Of a stretch of 9,241 nucleotides of DNA, positions 1 to 7,583 are shown piece by piece. A program made the translations under genes and the position numbers. This stretch comes from Flavobacteriaceae bacterium (lineage in GTDB: Bacteria > Bacteroidota > Bacteroidia > Flavobacteriales > Flavobacteriaceae), in NCBI GenBank assembly GCA_030590765.1, contig JAUVCP010000059.1:1-9241 (forward strand). Direction: 5' to 3'. Below the pieces are notes generated by a model. That model ran no database searches. It saw only the letters and a program-made list of their open reading frames with translations, and was not told where the DNA came from. How positions within the stretch are numbered: the stretch's first letter is position 1; every line of letters starts with the position of its first letter.

Positions 1-13
1 GTCCACAAATTAA

Positions 14-169
14 CTTACTTATACAGTTGATAATATAGATCTAAATATACCAAATACTACCAATGCAATTGATGGTCATTTTTCTGATTTAAAGAATAAA
101 CTCAGAAATCATAATGGATTATCCAGAGCAAGAAAAATTAAATTTATTGATGAGTTTTTAAAGGCATAA
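14..169 (+). pseudogene. C-terminal remnant of an IS transposase
   Basis: An open frame of 51 codons ends at TAA (167-169) and has no start codon of its own. An in-frame TAA at 11-13 closes it upstream, so it cannot be the end of an intact gene. The residues IPNTTNAIDGHFSDLKNKLR followed by NHNGLSRARKIKFIDEFLKA look like the extreme C-terminus of a transposase common in Bacteroidota genomes. In such proteins an NTTN..(E/D)G.F..LK..LR..(H)NGLS block lies just before the stop. The exact IS family cannot be settled from so short a piece. The stop codon lies in a perfect 8-bp tandem repeat (160-175). The residues before the conserved block (14-46) match the expected family less well, which suggests decay or a frameshift upstream. 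It is a broken mobile-element fragment and convergent to the metabolic operon. Confidence is good that it is transposase-derived and moderate that it is dead, because only its end is in view. Confidence 0.66.
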
Positions 170-175
170 AGGCAT
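160..175. repeat. Perfect 8-bp tandem duplication AAAGGCAT x2
   Basis: AAAGGCAT occurs at 160-167 and again directly at 168-175, spanning the stop codon of the transposase remnant. It may be a slippage duplication or a footprint of a mobile-element event. The sequence alone does not distinguish these, and chance in AT-rich DNA is possible. Confidence 0.6.
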
Positions 176-189
176 CTGAAAAAGAACTA

Positions 190-217
190 AAAAAGGGACT
201 CTCTTGAATCCCTTTTT
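190..217. terminator. Bidirectional Rho-independent-type terminator
   Basis: A stem of AAAAAGGGA (190-198) pairs perfectly with TCCCTTTTT (209-217). Inside it, a C-A mismatch is followed by a TC/GA pair, leaving a TCTT loop at 202-205. On the plus strand the stem runs into TTTTTATT; on the minus strand it runs into TTTTTTAG. It can therefore end transcription both from the transposase remnant (20 nt upstream) and from the mutase operon, whose last stop codon is about 215 nt away. No stronger hairpin with a U-tract lies between 217 and the end of mutB, so this is the best candidate for the operon's terminator. The core G+C pairing is short (three G-C pairs), so strength is uncertain. Confidence 0.68.
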
Positions 218-344
218 ATTGACATTTTCATCAGCCATCAAGTGTATCCCTGACAGGTTACTCTCCAGCAGGGCCTGTTTCCGTTTTTCTTGATAAGCAA
301 AGTTAATAACACAATTTTTTATGTCCAAAAACAAATGAAAAATA

Positions 345-360
345 CAGCCTCCTTTTTGTC
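345..360. repeat. 16-bp direct repeat, copy 1 (possible IS-end repeat)
   Basis: CAGCCTCCTTTTTGTC is identical to the copy at 385-400, start-to-start distance 40 bp. Short repeats spaced a few tens of bases apart are known at the ends of IS21-family elements, where the transposase binds them. Assigning these to such an end is an inference, because no IstA or IstB gene is recognisable beside them. Confidence 0.72.
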
Positions 361-384
361 CACTTGGAAAATATCAACCTAAAT

Positions 385-400
385 CAGCCTCCTTTTTGTC
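385..400. repeat. 16-bp direct repeat, copy 2 (possible IS-end repeat)
   Basis: This is an exact second copy of CAGCCTCCTTTTTGTC, located 32 nt beyond the mutB stop codon. If the pair marks an IS end, the element boundary lies between about 400 and the end of mutB at 432. It would then have landed just past the operon's last codon without damaging the gene. Confidence 0.72.
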
Positions 401-431
401 TATTACACCTCAAAATCAAATAATTATTTTT

Positions 432-2564
432 TTATTCATGCTCAAGGTATTTCTCCATGATTGTAATTGCAGATTCTGAAATTACAGATCCTGGTCCAAA
501 TACGGCGGCAACTTTTCTTTTAAAAAGATAATCATAATCCTGGGCAGGAATTACACCTCCGGCAAAGACCATAATATCCGGTCTGCCAAATTTTTCCAAT
601 TCATCAATTAACTGAGGAATTAGAGTTTTATGTCCTGCTGCCAGACTGGAAGCTCCTACAAAATGGACATCATTCTCTATAGCTTGTTTGGCTACTTCTT
701 CGGGTGTTTGAAATAAAGGTCCCATATCAACATCAAAACCAAGATCGGCAAAACTTGAAGCCACGACTTTAGCGCCCCTGTCATGTCCATCCTGTCCCAT
801 TTTTGCAATCATTACTCTCGGTCGGCGACCTTCTAATTCGGCAAATTTATCAGCTAGTTTTTGAGCTTTTGCAAAAGTTTTATCCATATCTACTTCTTTA
901 CTATATACGCCACTTATCAATTTTGTATCCGCTTTATGGCGACCAAAATATTTTTCCAAAGCGTCAGAAATTTCACCTAAAGTAGCAAAATTTTCTGCTG
1001 CTTCAACAGCTAATTTCAATAAATTTCCTTCTCCAGTTTCGGCACATTTGTCAAGAGCAGCTAGATTAGCTTCTACAATGGCAGTATCTCTGTCAGCTTT
1101 TAGTTTATTTAATCTTTCTATCTGAGATTCTCTAACTACAGTGTTGTCAACTTCAAGAATTTCTAGTTCTGATTTTTCTTTGGTCTGATATTTATTAACT
1201 CCAACCAAAATATCTTGTCCGGAATCTAACCTAGCTTGCTTACGGGCAGATGCTTCTTCAATACGCAATTTAGGAACTCCAGTTTCTATAGCTTTTGCCA
1301 TTCCGCCAAGTTCTTCAACTTCTTCTATCAGTTTCCAGGCTTTTTTGGAAATTTCCTGAGTAAGATATTCTACATAATAGGAGCCGGCCCAAGGGTCAAC
1401 AGCTTTTGTTATTTGAGTTTCCTCTTGGATATATATTTGTGTGTTACGGGCTATACGAGCAGAAAAATCTGTTGGTAGAGCGATTGCTTCATCCAAAGCA
1501 TTTGTGTGTAAGGATTGCGTTCCTCCAAGTCCTGCAGCCATAGCTTCAATACAAGTACGAGCTACATTGTTGAAAGGGTCCTGCTCACTCAAACTCCAAC
1601 CCGATGTTTGAGAGTGAGTTCGCAAAGCCATAGATTTAGGATTCTTAGGATTGAAAGATTTTATAATTTTTGCCCAAAGCATACGTGCAGCACGCATTTT
1701 TGCTATCTCCATAAAATGATTCATTCCTACAGCCCAGAAGAAAGAAAGTCTGGGTGCAAATTCATCAATTTTTAAACCCGATTTCAAACCGGTTCTGATG
1801 TACTCCATACCATCTGCCAAAGTGTAAGCTAACTCAATATCAGCAGTTGCACCAGCTTCCTGCATGTGGTAACCACTAATAGAAATTGAATTAAATTTAG
1901 GCATATTCTTAGTAGTGTAATCAAAAATATCACCTATAATTTTCATTGATGGAGCAGGAGGGTAGATATAAGTATTTCTAACCATAAACTCCTTTAGAAT
2001 ATCATTCTGAATTGTACCACTAAGCTGATCTAAAGTAACTCCTTGTTTTTTTGCAGCGGCAATATAGAAAGCCATAATTGGTAATACGGCTCCATTCATT
2101 GTCATAGAAACAGACATCTTATCCAACGGAATTTGGTTGAATAATACTTCCATATCTAGAATAGAATCAATGGCTACACCTGCCTTACCAACATCACCTG
2201 TTACACGAGGATGATCGGAATCATATCCACGGTGTGTTGCCAGATCAAAAGCAACTGAAAGTCCTTTTTGACCAGCTGCAAGATTACGTCTGTAAAATGC
2301 ATTGGACTCCTCAGCTGTGGAAAACCCTGCATATTGGCGAATGGTCCAAGGACGGGTAACATACATAGTACTGTAAGGTCCTCTAGTAAAAGGAGGTAAA
2401 CCAGCAGCAAATTGTAAATGCTCGGCATCTTTTATATCTTCTTTTGAAAAATTATTTTTTACGGGTATTCCTTCCGGAGTATTCCAAACCTCTTGATTCT
2501 CTGAAGGAGCAGCTTTTTGTTGTACTGCTGTTTCTATGTTTAAATCTGAAAAATCTGGTCTCAT
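432..2564 (-). CDS. mutB: Methylmalonyl-CoA mutase large (catalytic) subunit
   Basis: This adenosylcobalamin-dependent mutase subunit interconverts succinyl-CoA and (R)-methylmalonyl-CoA in the cytoplasm and forms a heterodimer with the product of the upstream gene. It has 710 residues, near the usual length of about 710-730. The N-terminal TIM-barrel substrate domain spans roughly residues 50-410. It includes RQYAGFSTA (Tyr78, matching the active-site Tyr89 of the Propionibacterium enzyme) and [12 protein letters not shown] (Tyr232-His233, matching Tyr243-His244), so the substrate signature is that of methylmalonyl-CoA rather than isobutyryl-CoA. The C-terminal B12 domain (about 580-710) has MGQDGHDRG with Asp592, His594 and Gly597, the base-off His-on DxHxxG motif, followed by GASSLAAGH. 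The start ATG overlaps the small-subunit stop as ATGA (2561-2564), indicating translational coupling and supporting this start. It is the last gene of the operon. No MeaB/ArgK GTPase chaperone gene follows, although one often sits nearby in other genomes. Confidence 0.97.
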   Translation of the reverse strand: MRPDFSDLNIETAVQQKAAPSENQEVWNTPEGIPVKNNFSKEDIKDAEHLQFAAGLPPFTRGPYSTMYVTRPWTIRQYAGFSTAEESNAFYRRNLAAGQKGLSVAFDLATHRGYDSDHPRVTGDVGKAGVAIDSILDMEVLFNQIPLDKMSVSMTMNGAVLPIMAFYIAAAKKQGVTLDQLSGTIQNDILKEFMVRNTYIYPPAPSMKIIGDIFDYTTKNMPKFNSISISGYHMQEAGATADIELAYTLADGMEYIRTGLKSGLKIDEFAPRLSFFWAVGMNHFMEIAKMRAARMLWAKIIKSFNPKNPKSMALRTHSQTSGWSLSEQDPFNNVARTCIEAMAAGLGGTQSLHTNALDEAIALPTDFSARIARNTQIYIQEETQITKAVDPWAGSYYVEYLTQEISKKAWKLIEEVEELGGMAKAIETGVPKLRIEEASARKQARLDSGQDILVGVNKYQTKEKSELEILEVDNTVVRESQIERLNKLKADRDTAIVEANLAALDKCAETGEGNLLKLAVEAAENFATLGEISDALEKYFGRHKADTKLISGVYSKEVDMDKTFAKAQKLADKFAELEGRRPRVMIAKMGQDGHDRGAKVVASSFADLGFDVDMGPLFQTPEEVAKQAIENDVHFVGASSLAAGHKTLIPQLIDELEKFGRPDIMVFAGGVIPAQDYDYLFKRKVAAVFGPGSVISESAITIMEKYLEHE

Positions 2565-4390
2565 ACTTTCAGTGTTTTTAATGTTTTTTGAATTTTGTTT
2601 TGCATATTCGAAATAAGACTTATTATATTAGATTTTATATGTATAAAGTCATCTAATCCTGCTTTTGTTAACTGATCTGCAATATCTACTGGATTTCCGG
2701 CGAGCAACAGAACTTTATCTGAATTTAATGCTCTAAAAGTATTTACAAACTGAAGTGCATTTTCAATGTAGTCATTATCTGAACTACAAATAACCACTAT
2801 ATTTGAGTCAGATCTAGCACTGGTTTCAGCAGCTTCTTTTATAGTATCATAACTTTTCTCGGCAAGAATATCAAAACCACTAACGCCCATAAAATCATAA
2901 GCAAATGCTGCTCTGGCTTTTCTCATATTCAAATTGCCAAAACTAGTCAATTCAACAATAGGACGTTGACTTGTTTTTTTAACCAATTTCTCTGTAACCT
3001 TCCTCAAAGCCTCTATTTCAAAAGCAGCCCTTTTTGGTTTCAATACCGTTTTTTTGGAATTTGGTTTTGAAAACCTATTTGAAAGTATTTTTGCATCAAT
3101 GGTTTCCATTAAATTTGGATATTTATTCACTCCTACCACTGCTAGCCTTCTTTGACTGATCAGTTTTATTTTTATCAAACAGATCTCTGCGATATGCTGC
3201 TGGATAAGGCCATTTTCAAAGGCCAGGTAGTAGCCACCATATGCTTCAATGTTTTTAAAAACTTCCAGTGCTTTTTGTGCAATTTTTGTGCTGACTTCTT
3301 CAATATAATAAGAACCATCAACAGGATTTAAAACCTTTCCAAAGTAAGATTCTTCCTTTAAAATAGTGCTGATATTACCGGCGATTCTACTTGAAAAATC
3401 AGAGGATTTCTTAAATTCTTTATCATAAGGATCTATTAATACACCGTCAACATTACCAAGTATTGCTGACATTGCTTCTGTTGTTGCTCGTAGCATATTT
3501 GTATTGGCATCGGTTACTGACTTGTTCCAGATAGAAGTTTTGGCTGTTACCGTATATGAGAAATCATTTACATCATATTTTTTTGCTACCATGTAAAGCA
3601 AACTGTTAAATGCTCTGAATTTGCCTATTTCAATAAAATATTCAGAACCAATGGCAAGTTCGAAATGAAGATTATTAAATATAGTTTGTATATCAATTTC
3701 TTTTTTCAAAAAAATTTGAATAAAACATACCAATGAATTAAGCGTATAAGCTACTTCCTGTACCTGATTCGCTCCTGAATCTAAATAGACTCCTCCAGAA
3801 ATTGAAATGGCTTTAAAATTTGGATAGTCTTTGGCAATTTCTATAATTTTTTCAACTTTCTTAAACTTCCCGGATTCATTTTTCCCAGTGGTTACATATT
3901 TAGGAATGATGTCCAGGTCAACATAGCCCTTTACATTCTCTGTTACAACATTTTGCTTCTTTACATAAGAAATAAATTCTTTAATGATATCTGTTGTATT
4001 TGATCTTAATTTAAAAGATATTGAGACCTTGTTTAGATCAATATTTTTTAATAGTTTTTCAACTGAAACATCTTTTTTCTTCAGATCAAAAAGCAAACCA
4101 TTTATTCCTTCTTCTACTGCTTTTACGGCTAGTTTGTTCCCGTTTTTAGCGGATTTCACCTTTATAGATCTGTAATTGATCAATAATTTAGAATTTTTTC
4201 CTGTGTTGTTTAAATATTCCTGTTGATCTTCTGTATTGTAAAAAGGCTGAATATCAATTTTACTCAAGTTTTTCCAAACCAGTTTTTTATCAAAACTGGC
4301 ACCTTTTAAATCAAAATTAGCCTTGTCGATCCATTCCTTTTTGGTTACTGGGTTGAATTCTTTAAAAAGCAAATTATTTTTTTTATTCAT
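2561..4390 (-). CDS. mutA: Methylmalonyl-CoA mutase small (non-catalytic) subunit
   Basis: This is the structural partner of the large mutase subunit in the cytoplasmic heterodimer. The 609-residue protein keeps the mutase fold: barrel segments such as ISISGG at about residues 195-200 and [18 protein letters not shown] at about 243-260, then DFSSRIAGN at 331-339, [11 protein letters not shown] at 355-365 and VGVNKYPN at 419-426. The catalytic features are lost. The large subunit's SISGYH is SISGGV here (Tyr-His replaced by Gly-Val). The C-terminal B12-like domain (about 478-600) has no DxHxxG cobalamin motif. This is normal for MutA and separates it from MutB. It is Lys- and Asn-rich and diverges much more from the family than its partner. 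It lies 64 nt after the CoA-transferase gene and overlaps mutB by 4 nt. The ATG at 4390 gives the expected N-terminus ([17 protein letters not shown]), and the leader shows no Shine-Dalgarno sequence. Confidence 0.93.
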   Translation of the reverse strand: MNKKNNLLFKEFNPVTKKEWIDKANFDLKGASFDKKLVWKNLSKIDIQPFYNTEDQQEYLNNTGKNSKLLINYRSIKVKSAKNGNKLAVKAVEEGINGLLFDLKKKDVSVEKLLKNIDLNKVSISFKLRSNTTDIIKEFISYVKKQNVVTENVKGYVDLDIIPKYVTTGKNESGKFKKVEKIIEIAKDYPNFKAISISGGVYLDSGANQVQEVAYTLNSLVCFIQIFLKKEIDIQTIFNNLHFELAIGSEYFIEIGKFRAFNSLLYMVAKKYDVNDFSYTVTAKTSIWNKSVTDANTNMLRATTEAMSAILGNVDGVLIDPYDKEFKKSSDFSSRIAGNISTILKEESYFGKVLNPVDGSYYIEEVSTKIAQKALEVFKNIEAYGGYYLAFENGLIQQHIAEICLIKIKLISQRRLAVVGVNKYPNLMETIDAKILSNRFSKPNSKKTVLKPKRAAFEIEALRKVTEKLVKKTSQRPIVELTSFGNLNMRKARAAFAYDFMGVSGFDILAEKSYDTIKEAAETSARSDSNIVVICSSDNDYIENALQFVNTFRALNSDKVLLLAGNPVDIADQLTKAGLDDFIHIKSNIISLISNMQNKIQKTLKTLKV

Positions 4391-4454
4391 AATATTTGTA
4401 CTTTAAGTTTACTTGAAAATACCGAAGTATAAGTGCAGTTTTTCTAATAAATAA

Positions 4455-5744
4455 TTATACACTCATTAAACTACTGCCAAATCTTTCGAAAATTGCTTTA
4501 TCCAGATCTTCTCTGTGATCAGGATGAGCAATATCTCTAAGTAATTGAGCACGTTGTTTTAAATTTTTACCAAATAATTCGGCAATACCATATTCTGTAG
4601 CAACATATCTGGCATGCGCACGTGTTGTAACTACACCTGCACCAGGTTTTAATGAAGGAACTATTTTTGAAACACCTTTCATTGTATTGGATGTGATCGC
4701 TATAATTGGCTTCCCACCTTGAGATAATGCCGCCCCTCTCATAAAGTCCATTTGACCACCAACGCCAGAGAACATTCTAAAACCTATAGAATCAGCACAA
4801 ACCTGACCGGTAATATCAATTTCTATAGCAGAATTAATAGCGGTTACTTTTGGATTTTGACGAATGATGGCAGTATCATTAACATAAGCAATATCTAACA
4901 TTTCAATCTCAGGGTTGTCATCCATAAAATCATATAAACGACGAGTGCCCATAGCAAATCCAGATATGATCTTAAAAGGATTAACTTTTTTCTTTGAACC
5001 ATTTACAATTCCTTTTTCAACCAGATCAACAATACCTTCAGAGAACATTTCCGTATGAACCCCCAGATCTTTATGATTGGTTAAATAAGTTAAAACTGCA
5101 TTTGGAATACCTCCAATACCCATTTGCAGGGTTGAACCATCGTCAATTATTTCAGCAATATTTCTACCAATAGCTTTTTCTGCTTCCGTTGGAGCAACAA
5201 ATTTCATTTCATGAATTTCTTCATCAACAATTACACAAGCATCAAAAGTATTTAGATGTACAATTCCGTCACCCATAGTACGTGGCATACGTGAATTTAT
5301 TTGAGCAATTATCTTTTTACCTTTTTCAACTGCAGAAATTACAATATCAACAGAAACTCCCAAAGAACAGAATCCATGTTTGTCAGGAGGTGATACATTA
5401 ACCAAAACGATATCCAATTCCATATATCCCTGACGGAATAAGCTAGGAATATCACTTAAAAAGATAGGAATATAATCGGCTGTAACACCAACCATTTTTC
5501 TAATATTTCCTCCTATAAAAAAAGCATTTGTATGAAAACTACCGCTTAGCTCTTGTGCCGTATAACCACATTCACCTTCCGTATGTAAGTGAACCACCTC
5601 AACTCCTTTTAATTCAGGAGCCCTATCTACCATGGCTTTAACCAAAGTTTGTGGTGTTGCAGATCCTCCCTGGATCAATACTCTATCTCCTGATTTTATT
5701 AATTTAACAGCTTTGTCAGCTGTCATTATGTTAGGTATTTTCAT
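4455..5744 (-). CDS. Acetyl-CoA hydrolase/CoA-transferase family protein (probable acyl-CoA:carboxylate CoA-transferase)
   Basis: This is a family I CoA-transferase of the acetyl-CoA hydrolase / 4-hydroxybutyrate CoA-transferase group, which moves CoA between short acids through a glutamyl-CoA thioester. It has 429 residues, the usual length. The N-terminal half contains GSATPQTLV at 27-35 and NVSPPDKHGFCSLG at 116-129. The C-terminal half has GIGGIPNAV at 209-217, HTEMFSEG at 230-237 with Glu232 as probable catalytic glutamate, the glycine loop SGVGGQMDF at 326-334, and the family signature YVATEYGIAELFGK at 380-393. Its place between the Na+-pump subunits and the mutase genes suggests propionyl-CoA:succinate (or succinyl-CoA:acetate) CoA transfer, which would recycle succinate into succinyl-CoA for the mutase. 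Acid specificity cannot be read from sequence, and butyrate or 4-hydroxybutyrate activity remains possible. It is cytoplasmic and starts 35 nt after the pump gene, with an A/T-only leader and ATG at 5744. Confidence 0.9.
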   Translation of the reverse strand: MKIPNIMTADKAVKLIKSGDRVLIQGGSATPQTLVKAMVDRAPELKGVEVVHLHTEGECGYTAQELSGSFHTNAFFIGGNIRKMVGVTADYIPIFLSDIPSLFRQGYMELDIVLVNVSPPDKHGFCSLGVSVDIVISAVEKGKKIIAQINSRMPRTMGDGIVHLNTFDACVIVDEEIHEMKFVAPTEAEKAIGRNIAEIIDDGSTLQMGIGGIPNAVLTYLTNHKDLGVHTEMFSEGIVDLVEKGIVNGSKKKVNPFKIISGFAMGTRRLYDFMDDNPEIEMLDIAYVNDTAIIRQNPKVTAINSAIEIDITGQVCADSIGFRMFSGVGGQMDFMRGAALSQGGKPIIAITSNTMKGVSKIVPSLKPGAGVVTTRAHARYVATEYGIAELFGKNLKQRAQLLRDIAHPDHREDLDKAIFERFGSSLMSV

Positions 5745-5779
5745 CTTTTATTTTTTAATATTGTTTTACAAATTGTTTT

Positions 5780-7105
5780 TTAGCCTAAAAAGCTTAAAAT
5801 TATCCCTGCAGCGATGGCTGAACCAATTACCCCGGATACGTTAGGAGCCATTGCATGCATCAATAAATAGTTATGAGGGTCTGATTTTAGTGCTTCTTGG
5901 TGAACCACTCTTGCACTGTCTGGTACTGCAGAAACACCTGCAGCTCCAATTAATGGATTAATTTTGTTGTCACTTTTAAGGAATCTGTTCATAAATTTAG
6001 CAAACATTAAACCTCCAGCTGTAGCTATAACGAAAGATATTGCACCAAGAGTAAAAATAAGAAGTGAATCTTTGGTAATAAAAATATCTGCCTGGGTTGA
6101 TGCACCAACAGTAACTCCTAATAAAATAGTTACTATATCAATTAATTTGGTGCGTGCAGTTTCTGCAAGTCTTTCTGTTCTTCCTGATTCTTTCAATAAA
6201 TTTCCAAAGAATAACATTCCTAAAAGAGGTAATGCACTTGGTGAAATAAAGGTTGTAAGAATCAAAGCAACAATAGGAAAAATCATTTTTTCTTTTTGAG
6301 AAACTGCTCTTGGTGGCTTCATTCTAATCTTTCTATCTTCTTTTGAGATCAATAATCTCATTATTGGAGGTTGAATAACAGGTACTAATGCCATATATGA
6401 GTAAGCAGCTATTGCAATTGGACCAATTAGATTTTTAACGGTAGTTCCATCAGGTAAAAGGTTAATTCCATTTGCAAGTTTAGAGGAAAGGAAAATCGCA
6501 GTAGGGCCATCAGCTCCACCAATAATTCCAATAGCTCCTGCTTCAGGTAAGTTAAATCCTAAATAAAGTGCTCCAATAAAGGTTGCAAATACACCAATTT
6601 GTGCTGCTGCTCCCAATAGCATTAATTTCGGATTTGCAATTAGTGATGAAAAATCAGTCATTGCTCCAATACCTAAAAATATTAGTGGAGGGTAAATACC
6701 TTTTACAACTCCAAAATACAGGAAGTTTAAAACAGATCCTGATTCGTAAATACCGGTCATATTACCGGCAACAAATGGTATGTTACCAATAATCACACCT
6801 GTTCCAATAGGAATCAATAACAATGGCTCGTAATCAAATTTAATTCCCAAATAGATAAATACTATTCCAATTAAAATCATAGCAAAATGACCCCATGTTA
6901 TATTGGCAAAACCGGTGTAATTGTAAAACTGTTTTAAACCATCGAATGATCCTTTCAACACTCCCTCTTCTTCTGTTGTGTCAACATGCTCAATTGTTAC
7001 AGAATTTTCTGTTTTTAAAACATCAGCTTTTTTATCTAGGCCTAACATAGGCTTTATGACAAACAGAAGGGAAATAACCCCGAATATTAAAAATAATTTC
7101 TTCAT
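5780..7105 (-). CDS. mmdB: Na+-translocating decarboxylase beta subunit (OadB/MmdB family)
   Basis: This is the integral membrane subunit that decarboxylates carboxybiotin and couples this to Na+ export. It is about 441 residues and highly hydrophobic from about residue 72 on. The residues shown to matter in Klebsiella OadB can be placed: Asp199 in IIGGADGPTAIF (D203), Tyr237 in AAYSYMALVP (Y229), and Asn383, Gly387, Ser392 and Arg399 in KINPLIGAAGVSAVPDSAR (N373, G377, S382, R389). The end LLMHAMAPNVSGVIGSAIAAG is also characteristic. Two points are unusual. The first 60 or so residues form an extra N-terminal segment: a signal-like hydrophobic stretch (3-22) and an acidic linker (24-50) before the usual start near residue 65. 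About 12 extra residues (around 212-225, INLLPDGTTVKN) also lie between the Asp and Tyr motifs compared with the Klebsiella protein as I remember it. The substrate is probably methylmalonyl-CoA, judged from neighbours; oxaloacetate or glutaconyl-CoA pumps share this subunit. Confidence 0.94.
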   Translation of the reverse strand: MKKLFLIFGVISLLFVIKPMLGLDKKADVLKTENSVTIEHVDTTEEEGVLKGSFDGLKQFYNYTGFANITWGHFAMILIGIVFIYLGIKFDYEPLLLIPIGTGVIIGNIPFVAGNMTGIYESGSVLNFLYFGVVKGIYPPLIFLGIGAMTDFSSLIANPKLMLLGAAAQIGVFATFIGALYLGFNLPEAGAIGIIGGADGPTAIFLSSKLANGINLLPDGTTVKNLIGPIAIAAYSYMALVPVIQPPIMRLLISKEDRKIRMKPPRAVSQKEKMIFPIVALILTTFISPSALPLLGMLFFGNLLKESGRTERLAETARTKLIDIVTILLGVTVGASTQADIFITKDSLLIFTLGAISFVIATAGGLMFAKFMNRFLKSDNKINPLIGAAGVSAVPDSARVVHQEALKSDPHNYLLMHAMAPNVSGVIGSAIAAGIILSFLG

Positions 7106-7147
7106 TTTATTATATTTTTTATCATCTATCTAATATCGATAATAATT

Positions 7148-7567
7148 TTACTCTAGTTCAATTAATAGGTCATTTTGTAAAACTTGCTGCCCAACTGTTA
7201 CATGAATAGCTGATATAACACCACTTTTTTCGGCTGTAATATCATTTTCCATTTTCATAGCCTCAAGAATCAACATACTATCTCCTTCTTTAATTGTATC
7301 ACCAACTTTAATGTTAATGGAAAAAATTGATCCGGGTAATGGAGATAAAATCTTTGTTTTTTGCGAGCTTGGATTTACCTTTAGTGGTTCTGCAGGTCTT
7401 TGAGATGCGGCACGAACCAGAGTTGGAGTTTTGGAAATTACAATATCTTCCTTCATCTTAACCGAATAAGAAGTACCATTTACTTCAAGGTTGATCATAT
7501 TGCCTTCATGTGACATTATTCTAACCTTGTAGTTGTTATCGTGTATTCTAAATTTAAAATTTTTCAT
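7148..7567 (-). CDS. mmdC: Biotin carboxyl carrier subunit of the decarboxylase
   Basis: This small protein carries the biotin that shuttles the carboxyl group from the carboxyltransferase to the membrane pump subunit. It has 139 residues in three parts: an N-terminal beta-rich segment (1-40), a short Ala/Pro/Ser-containing linker (about 50-70) and a C-terminal biotinyl domain (71-139). The domain opens with ILSPLPGSI, continues with VGDTIKEGD and carries the biotinylation motif EAMKMEN with Lys105 as the modified residue. It closes with VGQQVLQNDLLIELE. The linker is short, and the length is usual for the Bacteroidota version. The gene lies 16 nt after the OadG-like gene and 42 nt before the pump gene. 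The substrate is assigned from neighbours; an identical fold serves oxaloacetate decarboxylase and propionyl-CoA carboxylase. The ATG at 7567 follows a purine-rich A/T leader (AAAAAGAAA). Confidence 0.93.
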   Translation of the reverse strand: MKNFKFRIHDNNYKVRIMSHEGNMINLEVNGTSYSVKMKEDIVISKTPTLVRAASQRPAEPLKVNPSSQKTKILSPLPGSIFSINIKVGDTIKEGDSMLILEAMKMENDITAEKSGVISAIHVTVGQQVLQNDLLIELE

Positions 7568-7583
7568 TTTCTTTTTAATTTAG

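Larger units (their letters stand above)
170..431. other. Gene-poor interval with mobile-element debris
   Basis: This interval separates the transposase remnant from the end of mutB. It holds the hairpin at 190-217, small G/C-rich inverted motifs around 248-278 (CCCTG with CAGGG, and ACAGG with CCTGT), two 16-bp direct repeats at 345-360 and 385-400, and a 12-bp palindrome AAATAATTATTT at 418-429. The minus strand is open from 373 down to a stop at 158-160, and part of the translation looks protein-like, but it has no usable start and overlaps the terminator. No intact gene or RNA gene is recognisable. It is best read as the 3' untranslated region of the operon merged with decayed IS sequence. 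Confidence 0.55.

Noticed and set aside
248..278. G/C-rich inverted motifs (CCCTG/CAGGG and ACAGG/CCTGT) as a regulatory RNA structure
   Set aside because: The pairing arms are only 5 bp, mutually exclusive and without a T-tract; no riboswitch class is recognisable.
418..429. Palindrome AAATAATTATTT just after mutB as an operon terminator
   Set aside because: The stem consists only of A-T pairs with no loop, too weak for a terminator; likely a composition effect.
803..1775. Several plus-strand open frames (803-985, 1236-1478, 1515-1775) opposite mutB
   Set aside because: All are antisense to conserved mutase coding sequence, with Phe/Ser/Cys-rich translations and no family features.
2201..2428. 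Second minus-strand frame of 75 codons inside mutB
   Set aside because: It is an out-of-frame reading of the conserved N-terminal mutase region with no independent support.
4391..4454. Possible internal promoter for mutAB in the 64-nt gap (minus strand TATACTTCG as a loose -7 TAnnTTTG match)
   Set aside because: The -7 match is imperfect and no clear -33 TTG element stands at the right spacing. In AT-rich DNA such matches occur by chance.
5745..5779. Internal terminator or regulatory element between the pump gene and the CoA-transferase gene
   Set aside because: The 35 nt are almost only A and T with no stable inverted repeat; nothing supports a transcript end there.
5964..6299. Plus-strand open frame of 111 codons opposite the pump gene
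   Set aside because: It lies wholly inside a well-supported membrane protein gene on the other strand and shows no recognisable motif; it is an antisense shadow.
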